Assembly (NCBI GenBank): GCA_963575745.1
Contig: CAUYUJ010003635.1
Location: forward strand, 1 to 64,000
DNA: 64,000 nucleotides
Reading direction: 5' to 3'
Source: Prorocentrum cordatum
Taxonomy: Eukaryota > Sar > Dinophyceae > Prorocentrales > Prorocentraceae
The notes under the pieces are model-generated. The model saw nothing but the letters and a program-made list of their open reading frames with translations. It had not been told where the DNA came from and did no database searches. Shown piece after piece: positions 52,113 through 62,544 of this stretch. Numbering within the stretch: position 1 is the first letter of the stretch; every line of letters starts with the position of its first letter. Position numbers and translations under genes: made by a program.

Positions 52113-52705
52113 TTTCCGACATCGACTTTAAACGATACAAAACCTAGGTAAACGCGTTCGCTCGATAAATAACGAGGTACGGCGGCCTCCGGAACGGCGC
52201 TGGGAACGGAGTTTTGGATTCTTGAAGTTGCATAAGTTCGGACATCGCAGAAATCCCTTGTGTTTTTGGACCCTGACCCCGCGGATCTGCGTGAGGGGTG
52301 GCGCGGAATTCCAGAAATGTGGCAAATCCCGTGTGTTTTTGGACCCTGACCCCGCCGATCTGCGTGAGGGGTGGCACGGAATTCCAGAAATGTGGCAAAT
52401 CCCCTGTGTTTTCGGATCCTGACCCCGCCGACCTGCGTGAAGGGTGGCAGCGAATTTCAGAAATGTGGCAAGTCCCATGTGTTTTCGGACCTTGACTTCG
52501 CCCAGGAGGGCCCAGGAGGCTCCAGGAGAGCTCAGGAGAGCCCAGGAGGGCCCAGGAGAGCCCAGGAGGGCTCAGGAGGACCCAGGAGGCTCCAAGAGGC
52601 ACCAGGGGGCCCAAGGAGGGCCCAGGAGAAGCTCCAGGAGGCTCCAGGAGAGCCCAGGAGGGCCCAAGAGGTCCAAGGAAGACCAAGGAGGGCCCAGGAG
52701 ACCTT
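52113..52705 (+). repeat. About 72-bp satellite and CCAGGAGGGC array, locus B
   Basis: Duplicate of 20,815-21,545 with fewer 72-bp units (about three). It starts directly after a cassette terminal junction with ACATCGACTTTAAAC. Confidence 0.9.
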
Positions 52706-52789
52706 ACGAGGGATCGTGGCCGCCGACAACCGCGCCTCGCCCGCGAAGATCGCCGAGGATCCCTACGAGCTCTTTCCAGGGCCCCAGGA

Positions 52790-52792
<3 letters not shown>

Positions 52793-52863
<71 letters not shown>

Positions 52864-52873
52864 TTTTTTTTTT

Positions 52874-52946
<73 letters not shown>

Positions 52947-52947
52947 A

Positions 52948-53014
<67 letters not shown>

Positions 53015-53051
53015 TATATAAAAAAAAAAAAACAAAAAACAAAAACAATCC
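52793..53051. repeat. poly(T)-(TA)n-poly(A) hairpin
   Basis: About 88 nt of almost pure T, about 140 nt of TA repeats with two short phase breaks, then an A-tract with AAAACAAAAAC. The whole is strongly self-complementary and could extrude as a cruciform. Confidence 0.95.
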
Positions 53052-53300
53052 ATTGCCCAGCCTCGTGGCGCCCGGGCCGAAATGACGCCCGCGCCGGAGA
53101 GCGCCGGAGGGCTGGCGGAGTCGCGCGCGAAGCGGAGTCCGACGGGGGCATGTGCAGGGGGGGGGGGGGGGCCTGTCGCAAGGCCCCCATGCATCGAAGA
53201 AGACATGTAGATTTCGGGATTGCATCGCTCGAGCTTTTCTCCAGGGAATGAACTCCCGCCTCCCTCTCTTAGTTTGATTCTCAGGTATCCCTCTCGCGGC
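53052..53300. other. No gene seen
   Basis: GC-rich unique sequence with a G-run at about 53,157-53,171. Confidence 0.5.
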
Positions 53301-56300
53301 CTAGGCAATTGAGATCGCGTCTCAAACGTGCGTCTGGGTCTCCCTCGGATGACCCAGAATGGCCAGCTGTTCCAGCGCTCAAAATTGCAGGAATTCGTTG
53401 CAGCTCGCCCGTCCAAGTGTCTCCCGGCGAGGCGAGTGTAGGTCCGTCAGCGGGTGGCCATCGACGTCCGGCTCCTGGCTGCTACGGGGGAGAGGGCGGA
53501 CATTGCGGGGGTGGGGGCACTTCGAGCAGGCCTACCTTTGAAGCTCGTCGCGCGCTTTGCGCTGACGAGCTCGCACGGGATTTGGATAGTCAGACTCAAG
53601 AGTATTCACCTTCGCGGGCAATTTGGAATGCGGCGTCTCAGATTTCTGATTTCACCGCGGCCAGTGGGCGCGAGGGGGGGGGGCGCATTGTCCGAGCCCC
53701 CCGCGTTTGACGCTGATGCAGCGGATGCAGTCAATAGTGCGGTATCAGGGGTTTTCCGCGATCCTGCCGCATTGCGTCCGCTTGACTCCGCTGCCTTTAG
53801 GCGACGCTTTGAGGGGCCGCCCTGGAACTAGCTACCTCCGCGGCTCCTATGTCCTGGGCGCTTGATCTTCCTGAGGGCCCCCCTTCGAATAATCTGACGA
53901 CGCGCGCTGATCGCATTCCAGTCGCGATTGCCCCTGAGTGGCAAGCTGCGCAGGCCCGCCAGATCCCCGCCGCTGAGAAGTTCCATCGGGGGGCCTTCCA
54001 GGACCCCTTGAAGGCGGATCTTTAGGCGGGAGCTCACTGGGTTGCCTGCGGTGTCTTGGGAGGTTCCCGTATCCGCTCGCCGCGTGGAGGTGTCTCATGG
54101 AGTCATGGATGCGGCTGCCGAGGCGTTTGGATTTCCACCTCGGAGGCCAAGGCGGCCCCGCGTGTCTGAGGGGCCCCTGGATCTCATCGCGGCCAGAAGG
54201 GGGGCCAACAGAGTGCTCGAGAAGGTTCCCTTCCTTGACAGTGGACAAGGCTTCCCGCGTGAAGTGTTAGCCCACTAGAGAGGGCGTTGTGTAGGCGGCG
54301 ACACCACAGGCTTTGCCATGCGAGATGCTGCCCAGGGGTGGCGGCCGCAGTCTGACCAGCTTCTGGCAGTCCTGCGGTCCTGGGACTCGGGTGTCTCGTG
54401 CGACTTTGGTTGTGTCCTGGGGCTTTGTAGCGTTTCACATTTGGGGCCGAGGATGCCTTGGCTGCCGCTCTAGAGCAGGACCGATTCAAACATTTAGAGT
54501 GCAGGCGGGCGCCATCGGCGAGGCTTGAGATTTTGGCTTGCCGCGGCGCGAGTGGCCGGAAGTAGGCCGCCCAAGATGCCGACCACTTCCCCTCGCGCCG
54601 CCACGGACGACGGTGCGGCTCGTCGCGCAGAGTCGGACCTCGCAAACAATCTACACCAGCAGTTTGCCGAGGCCGAGCAAGGCAAACCAGCAGATGCCCA
54701 ATGGGGCTCAGTAACATTCCAGCTTCGCGCTTCCTCTCTTGTCCGATGACGCCCCCAGCGAGCTGGATATTTTTGCGCCCATGGTTCGGCTCGTGTCCTT
54801 GATGAGGGGGGCCCGGGGGGGTCGACAGCCCGGGCCTCGCGGCCCCCGCCCGGACCTCTCAAAGCTGGCGCCGATGGAGCTCGCGAAGGTTCTGCGCCCC
54901 CTTTTGGCGAAGGCCACCATGACCTCGAGGGGGCCGCTCGCTTTCAAGGATGGGCGCGTTGGGTCGTTGTTCCAAAGGCAAAGGGTCGATTGCTTTGGCA
55001 GCTAATCAGAGAAGTGCTTTGAGGGTGAAAACTCTGCGCGAGCTCCACCGTCGGCACTGGCGCGGGTTATCGTTCGATTGCCTCTATGCCGCGTTGCTCG
55101 CCCAGCAGCGCGGGCCTTCCTGGGGGATCGTGCGACGTGGCTGCATGCTTTGTTGCATCCTATTGGGCTGCCGCTCAAGCGCGGTCGCTTTCCTCGGCGT
55201 CTCTCTTCCTGGATCTCGCGGCAGCCTTTCATTCCACGTTGATGCAGTTAGTCGTGATCTACCCGGCGAGGAGGCTATTTTAGATGAAGCGCTGAGAGAG
55301 CCCCCCCGACCCCCCATTCTGGTCGCGGGCGCGCGTGCTCACTTAGTTTCGGGCCCCATCTTCGAGCGGGGCATTTAGCGCCCGCGCCTTGTCGCCTTGC
55401 TCGGGGAACCTCAGCGAGGGGCCTCCTGGGCAGTTAGGGGAGTGGATGGTTTCGTGATCCTCCGCGCAGGGTGTAGACCAGGCGCTGCGCGGGCAACGGA
55501 GGTAACCGAACACTACGGAGATGAATCCCACAGGGATAATAAAGTTCGGGGTCGCGAGGGGATGGTACATGTTGCCCACCGGAGGCCAGCGTATGGGAGG
55601 AGAAAGAGATGATGTTAAGAGGACCGAAAGCCGAGGATCGAGGATCGAAGAAGTGTTGGTTCCGCTTGAGACATCCTTGATAAACTGATCGTTTCGCTTG
55701 AGGCTGTCTCCACATGTTTTGGTTTCGCTTGAGACATCCTCGACAGCGTCTTCGCTTCGTTTGATGTTGCTATCTCAACACAAGAAGGAAATGAACCTCG
55801 ATGGTGAACTTTTCCCATTGATCAAAAGGTTCGGCCTCCGCGCCCCGCGCCCCTGACCAAACTCTTCTTGGCCGTGGATAATCAGCTCTAACCTGGAAAG
55901 GGGGGTCCTTTTCTATAATCGGCACAAGGTTATTCCACGTTGCCTTTGCGAGCGTCCAGGCTGATGTAGAAGCAAAGATGGATGGCAGAGGATTTCGTTG
56001 GACACCAGATGTCAACGCCAAGCTTTTCTCTATTGCGCACGATGACAGCGAGGTTGCGGCATCCGTCTCGTTGGTCGGCGACCGCCCCCTCAGTGGCTGC
56101 CCGGGATCCAGAGGAACTTCTCCGAATTCTTAGTGGGGTAATTGACAGGGTTTTCGTTGTTTGTGCTCGCCATGGTCTTGCCCTCAATCCCGCGAAAGCT
56201 GAAATCGCGGTTCGCCCCCGTGGCCCTGGGCCCCAAGCTGCGCGCAGGTTGTTTGACCGAGAAATTCCGATGCTGGAGTCACAGCAATAGAAGATCAAGG

Positions 56301-56530
56301 TTGCAGCGGTCAGGTCTCGCAATTGTTTGGGCATCATGTCCATTGGCGCTGGATCCTATGGCCCGGAGATTTCTGCTCGCTCCCTGGCCGCTCGCGCGGC
56401 TGCGAGGCCGATGGGGGCCGCGGTTGCCCCTGGGGCCCGTCTCTCGCTCAAGGCCGAGCTTCTTTACGCCGGGGCCTTCGGATCTAGCGGGTACTTTTGA
56501 GGTTCTTGTCGCTGGAGACTCGCGCAGCGC
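53300..56530 (+). mobile_element. Decayed non-LTR (LINE-type) retrotransposon
   Basis: Fragments in different frames follow the order of a LINE ORF2 downstream of the endonuclease. PRRPRRPRVSEGPLDLIAAR (about 54,140) is the linker. LHQQFAEAEQGKPADAQWG (about 54,650) leads to MELAKVLRPLLAKATM and PLAFKDGRVGSL (about 54,870-54,965), the RT N-terminal region. FLDLAAAFHST (about 55,205) is RT motif A. VCARHGLALNPAKAEI (about 56,160-56,207) is the GLxLNxxKxE motif, followed by a thumb-like SARSLAARAAARPMG. Many stops and frame changes show it is dead. The endonuclease would lie left of 54 kb but is not recognisable. A live relative would supply the reverse transcriptase needed to retropose trans-spliced mRNAs. 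Confidence 0.7.
55380..55980. other. Insertion splitting the RT fragments
   Basis: Between RT motif A and the GLxLN fragment lie about 600 bp without RT similarity. They contain three inverted CGCTTGAGACATCC motifs (55,665-55,745), the reverse complement of the GATGTCTCGAGCG family. Confidence 0.45.
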
Positions 56531-56696
56531 ATGATGAAGGGCCCCAAGATGCCCAGGCAGCTCCCAAAAGGCCAGCCAGGCCCAGGCAAGTCAGCGAAAC
56601 GTAAGGCCCGTTGGGCCGCCGCTCTCCGACGCATGCCAAACGTCAGAGGGATGAAGGGGGACAAGCTGGTGCCAAAGCCAAGCTCATCTTCATGGG

Positions 56697-59600
56697 GCAG
56701 AAGCCCCGCGGCTGTGACACGCGGCGCCTGCGGCTGCGACATGCGGCGCTTGTGGCTGTGACATGTGGCGCCTGCGTCTGTGACATGCGGCGCCCGCGGC
56801 TGTGAAACGCGGCGCCTGTGGCTGTGAAATTCGGCGCCCGCGGCTGTGGCACGTTGCGCCTGTGGCTGCGACGCGCGGCGCGTGCGGCTGTGGCACGCGG
56901 CGCCTGCGTCTGTGAAATGCGGCGCCCGCGGCTGTGAAACGCGGCGTCTGCGGCGGTGAAATGCGGCGCCCGTGGCTGTGACACGCGGCGCCTGCGGCTG
57001 CGACGCGTGGCGCCTGTGGCTGTGACACGTGGCGCCTGCGTCTGTGAAATGCGGCGCCCGTGGCTGTGAAATGTGGCGTCTGCGGCTGTGAAATGCGGCG
57101 CCCGTGGCTGTGACGCGTGGCGCGTGCGGCTGCGACACGTGGCGCCTGCGGCTGTGGCACGCGGCGCCTGCGCCCGTGAAATGCGGCAGCCGCGGCTGTG
57201 AAATGCGGCGCCTGTGGCTGTGAAATGCGGCTTCCCACGGCTGCGACACGCGGCGTCTGCGGCTGCGACGCGCGGCGCCTGCGGCTGTGACGCGCGGCGC
57301 CTGCGCCTCTGAAATGTGGCGCCCGCGGCTGTGAAACGCGGCGTCTGCGGCTGTGAAATGTGGCGCCCGCGGCTGTGACGCGCGGCGCCTGTGGCTGCGA
57401 CATGTGGCGCCTGTGGCTGTGACACGTGGCGACTGCGCTTGTGAAATGCAGCGCTCGCGGCTGTGAAATGCAGCGTCTGCGGCTGTGAAATGCGGCGCCC
57501 GCGGCTGTGGCGCGCGGCGCCTGTGGCTGCGACACGCGGCGCCTGCGGCTGTGACGCGCGGCGCCTGCGGCTGTGAAATGCGGCGCCCATGGCTGTGAAA
57601 CGCCGCGCCTGCGGCTGTGAAATGCGGCGCCCGCGGCTGTGACACGCGGCGCCTGTGGCTGCGACATGCGGCGCCTGTGGCTGTGACGCGCGGCGCCTGC
57701 GCCTGTGGAATGCGGCGCCCGCGGCTGTGAAATGCGGCGTCTGCGGCTGTGAAATGCGGCGCCCGCGGCTGTGGCGCGCGGCGCCTGCGGCTGCGACGCG
57801 CGGCGCCTGTGGCTGTGACATGTGGCGCCTGCGCCTGTGAAATGCGGCACCCGTGGCTGTGAAATGCGGCGCCCGCGGCTGTGACGCGCGGCGCCTGCGG
57901 CTGCGCCGCGCGGCGCCTGCGGCTGTGACACGCGGCGCCTGCGTCCGTGAAATGCGGCAGCCGCGGCTGTGAAATGCGGCGTCTGCGGCTGTGAAACGTG
58001 GCCCCCGCGGTTGTGACGCGCGGCGCCTGCGGCTGCGACGCGCGGCGCCTGCGGCTGCGACGCGCGGCAGCCGCGGCTGTGAAATGCGGCGCCCCCGGCT
58101 GTGGCGACCGGCGTCTGCGGCTGTGAAACGCGGCGCCCGTGGCTGTGACGCGCGGCGCCTGCGGCTGCGACGCGCGCCCCCCCCTGGCTGTGACGCGCGG
58201 CGCCTGCGTCTGTGAAATGCGGCACCCGTGGCTGTGAAATGTGGCACCCGCGGCTATGAAATGCGGCGCCCGCGATTGTGACGCGCGGCGCTTCCGGTTG
58301 CGACGCGCGGCGCCTGCGGCTGTGACATGTGGCGCCTGCGTCTGTGAAATGTGGCGCCCGCGGCTGTGAAATGCGGCGTCAGCGGCGGTGAAATGCGGCG
58401 CCCGCGGCTGTGACGCGCGGCGCCTGCGGCTGCGACATGTGGCGCCTGCGGCTGTGACGCGCGGCGCCTGCGCCTGTGAAATGCGGCGCCCGCGGCTGCG
58501 ACACGCGGCGTCTGCGGCTGTGAAATGTGGCACCCGCGGCTGTGACAGGCGGCGCCTGCGGCTGCGACGCGCGGCGCCCGTGGCTGTGGCACGCGGCGCC
58601 TGCGTCTATGAAATGCGGCACCCGCGGCTGTGAAATGCGACGTCTGCGGCTGTGAAATGCGGCGCCCGCGGCTGTGGCGCGCGGCGCCTGTCGCTGCGAC
58701 ATGCGGCGCTTGCGGCTGTGACACGCGGCGCCTGCGTTTGTGGAGTGCGGCACCCGCGGCTGTGAAATGCGGCGTCTGCGGCTGTGAAATGCGGCGCCCG
58801 CGGCTGTGACGCGCGGCGCCTGTGGCTGTGACATGTGGCGCCTGCGCCTGTGGAGTGTGGCACCCGCGGCCGTGAAATGCGGCGTGTGCGGCGGTGGAAC
58901 GCGGCGCCCGCGGCTGCGACGCGCGGCGCCTGCGGCTGCGACGCGCGGCGCCTGTGGCTGTGACATGTGGCGCCTGCGTCTGTGAAATGCGGCGCCCCTG
59001 GCTGTAAAATGCGGCGTCTGCGGCTGTGACGCGTGGCGCTCGCGGCTGTGGCGCGCGGCGCCTGCGGGTGCGACGCGCGGCGCCTGCGGCTGTGACACGT
59101 GGCGCCTGCGCCTGTGAAGTGCGGCGCCCGCGGCTGTGAAATGCGGCGTCTGCGGCTGTGAAATGCGGCGCCCGCGGCTGTGACATGCGGCGCCTGCGGC
59201 TGCGACATGCGGCGCCTGCGGCTGTGGCACGCGGCGCCTGCGCCTGTGAAATGCGGCGCCCGCGGCTGTGAAATACAGCGCCTGCGGCTGTGAAACGCGG
59301 CGCCCGTGGCTGTGATGCGCGGCGCCTGTGGCTGCGACATGTGGCGCCTGTGGCTGCGACATGTGGCGCTTGCGTCTGTGAAATGTGGCACCCGCGGCTG
59401 TGAAATGCGGCGTCTGTGGCTGTGAAATGCGGCGCCCGCGGCTATGACGCGTGGCGCCCGTGGCTGCGACACGTGGCGCCTGTGGCTGTGACGCGCCGCG
59501 CCTGCGTCTGCGAAATGTGGCGCCCGTGGGCGTGGCGCGTGGCGTCTGCGGCTGTGGGATGTGGCGCCCGCGGCTGTGGCACGCGGCGCCTGCGGCTGCG

Positions 59601-60838
59601 ACGCGCGGCGCCTGCGGCTGTGACATGCGGCGCCTGCGTTTGTGAAATGCGGCACCCGCGGCTGTGAAATGTGGCGTCAGCGGTTGTGAAATGCGGCGCC
59701 CGCGGCTGTAACACGCGGCGCCTGTGGCTGGGAAGTGCGGCGCCTGCGGTTGTGACACGTGGCGCCTGCGGCTGTGAAGCGCGGCGTCTGCGGCTGTGAA
59801 ATGCGGCGCCTGCGTCCGTGAAATGCGGCGGCCGCGGCTGTGACGCGCGGCGCCTGCGGCTGCGACATGCGGCGTTTGTGGCTGTGACATGTGGCGCCTG
59901 CGTCTGTGACATGCGGCGCCCGCGGCTGTGAAACGCGGCGTCTGTGGCCGTGAAACGCGGCGCCCGTGGCTGTGACATGTGGCGCCTGTGGCTGCGACGC
60001 GCGGCGCATGCGGCTGTGACACGTGGCGCCTGCGTCTGCGAAGTGCGGCACCCATGGCTGTGAAATGGTGAGATGCGGCGTCTGCGGCTGTGAAACGCGG
60101 CGCCCGTGGCTGCGTCGCGCGGCGCCTGCGGCTGTGACGCGCGACGCCTGTGGCTGTGAAATGTGGCGCCCGTGGCTGTGAAATGCGGCGTCCGCGGGCG
60201 TGAAACGCGGCGCCCGCGGTTGTGACATGCGGCGCCTGTGGCTGCGACATGTGGCGCCTGTGGCTGTGACACGTGGCGCCTGCGCTTGTAAAATGTGGCA
60301 CCCGTGGCTGTGAAATGCGGCGCCTGTGGCTGTGAAGCGCGGCGCCCGCGGCTGTGACGCGTGGCGCCTGCGGCTGTGACACGCGGCGCCTGTGACTGTG
60401 ACATGTGGCGCCTGCGTCTGTGAAATGCGGCGCCCGCGGCTGTGAAATGTGGCGTCAGTGGCTGTGAAATGCGGCGCCCGCGGCTGTGACATGTGGCGCC
60501 TGCGGCTGCGACATGCGGCGCCTGTGGCTGTGAAGCGCGGCGCCTGCGGCTGTGACGTGCGGCGCCTGTGGCTGTGAAATGCGCGGCGCCTGCGTCTGTG
60601 AAATGTGGCGCCCGTGGCTGTGAAATGCGGCGTCTGCGGCTGTGAAATGTGGCGCCCGTGGCTGTGACATGTGGCGCCTGTGGTTGCGAAATGTGGCGCG
60701 TTCGGCTGTGAAATGGCGCCTGTGGCTGTGAAATGTGGCGCATGTGGCTGTGAAATGTGGCGTCTGCGGCTGTGAAATGTGGCGCCTGCGGCCGTGAAAT
60801 GCGGCGCCTATGGCTGTGAAATGTGGCGCCTGTGGCGC
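56697..60838. repeat. 22-bp satellite, about 188 units
   Basis: Basic unit GGCTGTGAAATGCGGCGCCC plus two bases, in variants with TGACGCG, TGACACG or TGCGACG. Units are grouped in a looser higher-order order. The unit, read on the minus strand, lacks stops in every phase, so all three minus frames stay open for 300-690 codons with a 22-residue period (for example RRRRASQPRAPHFTAADAAF). These are not annotated as genes. Confidence 0.97.
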
Positions 60839-60841
60839 CAA

Positions 60842-61865
60842 ACCCTACAATTGGGAAACTACCATGTGTAGTTTCCGCATTGTGCGTTTCCTGCGTACTG
60901 GGTTGAGTTTACGTGTATGCGCGTGGCATTATATTTGCCTAGTGTGCTTACGTGCGTACTATGCTTAGCGGCTGACATCACATACTTCGTCTGCGTATGC
61001 TGTGTCATTGCATAGCGCATCCTTTGAACACCCGCGCGACCTGACCCGTCCGTTAGAGTTCGCGCGTGCTGGTCGAGCGCGCCCCACACTTGAATGTCCC
61101 GCCCGCCCGACCCGACCCGCCCGTCAAAGTCCGTCCGCCCGACGGCAGCTGGTTTCGCCGACAGGAACTGGTTTCGCCGACGGAGCCGGCTTCGCCGACG
61201 GAGCTGGTTTCGCCAGGCGGCGAAACCAGCCGGGCGAAACCAGCCGTCGGCGAAAGCAGCGGTCGCCTTGCTACGTTGTGTCAAAGCGCGCATTTGCAGC
61301 TGGTTCGAGGGCATGCCTGGGAACTTCCAGGGCCGCGCTGCTCGCGAGCGCCCTCTCTTTCACGGGGTGGGAGGGGTAGGGACGCAAGAGAGCGAGAGGC
61401 GGCACAAGCATGATTCTGCCCCGAGCGACCTCCGCCAGGGAGTTGATTGCGCATGTTTTCGCTGTCTGTCCTGCGCCTCTTAGGCGTATATGCGTTATCC
61501 CGTCTTTCGTTCGATATGCTTGATCTGTCCGTCTGCAGTCTGGATGTGTCATTTACGTTTGCCATATGCGCTCAATTGTGATACATGTTTGTCCTCAGTG
61601 CCGCCTCGTTGGACGCCCGCCACCGTGCCGCTGTAGACACATCGTGTGGAGTGACCTCAGGTCCTCACTGATTCTGAATCTCGTGCAGTGAACACAAAGA
61701 AACTGAAGGCCCAGGGCCCGAATTTCCTTGGATCTCCCCGCGCTTCTGGGCGAAAAACGCGGGCGCCGCCAGGACGCGCCGGGCTCCCTTACCCGAGGCC
61801 TTGGACGCGCCCTCGGGATCCGAAGTCCCAACGCGCTTCAAGATGGTCCCCAGGACCCATCCATG
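60842..61865. other. Intergenic with hairpins
   Basis: GGAAACTA/TAGTTTCC hairpin at about 60,855-60,880. GCTGGTTTCGCCGACGGA repeats at 61,147-61,260 include a 12-bp perfect inverted repeat, GCTGGTTTCGCC/GGCGAAACCAGC, at 61,203-61,230. No gene is supported. Confidence 0.55.
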
Positions 61866-62025
61866 GGGAGGAGGAGGAGGAGGAGGAGGAGGAGGAGGAG
61901 GAGGAGGAGGAGGAGGAGGAGGAGGAGGAGGAGGAGGAGGAGGAGGAGGGAGGAGGAGGAGGAGGAGGGAGGAGGAGGAGGGAGAAGGGAGGAGGGAGGA
62001 GGGAGGAGGGAGGAGGGAGCTGTCG
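61866..62025 (+). repeat. GGA triplet microsatellite
   Basis: (GGA)n grading into GGGAGGAGGGA. Confidence 0.97.
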
Positions 62026-62442
62026 TGGAGGGAGGTCTGTCGGGTTTTCGGGAGCTTCGAGGGGCCAGCCTCGGAAGCCCAAGCCATGGAGAACCTTTGT
62101 AGGGTTCTCGCATGCCCTGTGTGGGGGAAAAACCACCCCGACCCCGACAGTTGGCGTTTACTAAACGGCCCTGGGCGTTTACTGAACAGCCCTGCCCTGT
62201 CCGATTACTTCCATGGGAGCGTTTACTGAACGGCTTCGCTTGTCGGGGTGCTTATTATTGGAGTGGATTTTCTGCTCACTATAAGAGGGGCCCGAAAAAC
62301 GCGCCGCCGCCAGGCCGCTGGAAGCCTACGCTCCAAGACGAGCCCGCAGGGCCTCCGACAGGGCCCCCCACAGGCCCGCCAAAGAGACCACCGAGAGGCA
62401 ACCAAGAGGCCGCCCAGAGGCTCCAAGAGTCTCCCCAGGAGG
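62026..62442. other. Upstream region of the GT90 gene
   Basis: Three GCGTTTACT(G/A)AAC copies (about 62,154-62,230) and a GAGGC/CCAAGAGGC-rich stretch (62,330-62,440). No gene and no TATA-like element can be assigned. Confidence 0.5.
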
Positions 62443-62464
62443 TCCGCAGCCATTTTGGCTCAAG
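62443..62464 (+). other. DinoSL relict, 21 of 22 nt
   Basis: TCCGCAGCCATTTTGGCTCA plus AG matches the dinoflagellate spliced leader at every position except a U-to-C change at position 5. It is followed by TAGGCATTT rather than a GT donor, so it is a leader fused to 5' UTR, not an SL RNA gene. It ends 80 bp upstream of the GT90 ATG. Confidence 0.95.
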
Positions 62465-62544
62465 TAGGCATTTCTGTTCCGAGGGAAGGGCGCCCTGGTC
62501 CGCAGAAGTACAGAGAGTGAGGGAGATTTCTCTGTCACTCACAA

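Noticed and set aside
52763-53416. Lys/Ile/Tyr-rich ORFs across the AT hairpin
   Set aside because: Direct translation of poly(T), TA and poly(A) tracts.
54528-54545. SL relict (GAGATTTTGGCTTG) inside the LINE region
   Set aside because: About ten matching bases without the CTCAAG end, and no gene start follows.
56464-60743. Minus-strand ORFs of 310-690 codons
   Set aside because: All have a 22-residue period forced by the 22-bp satellite and overlap in several frames; no non-repetitive domain.
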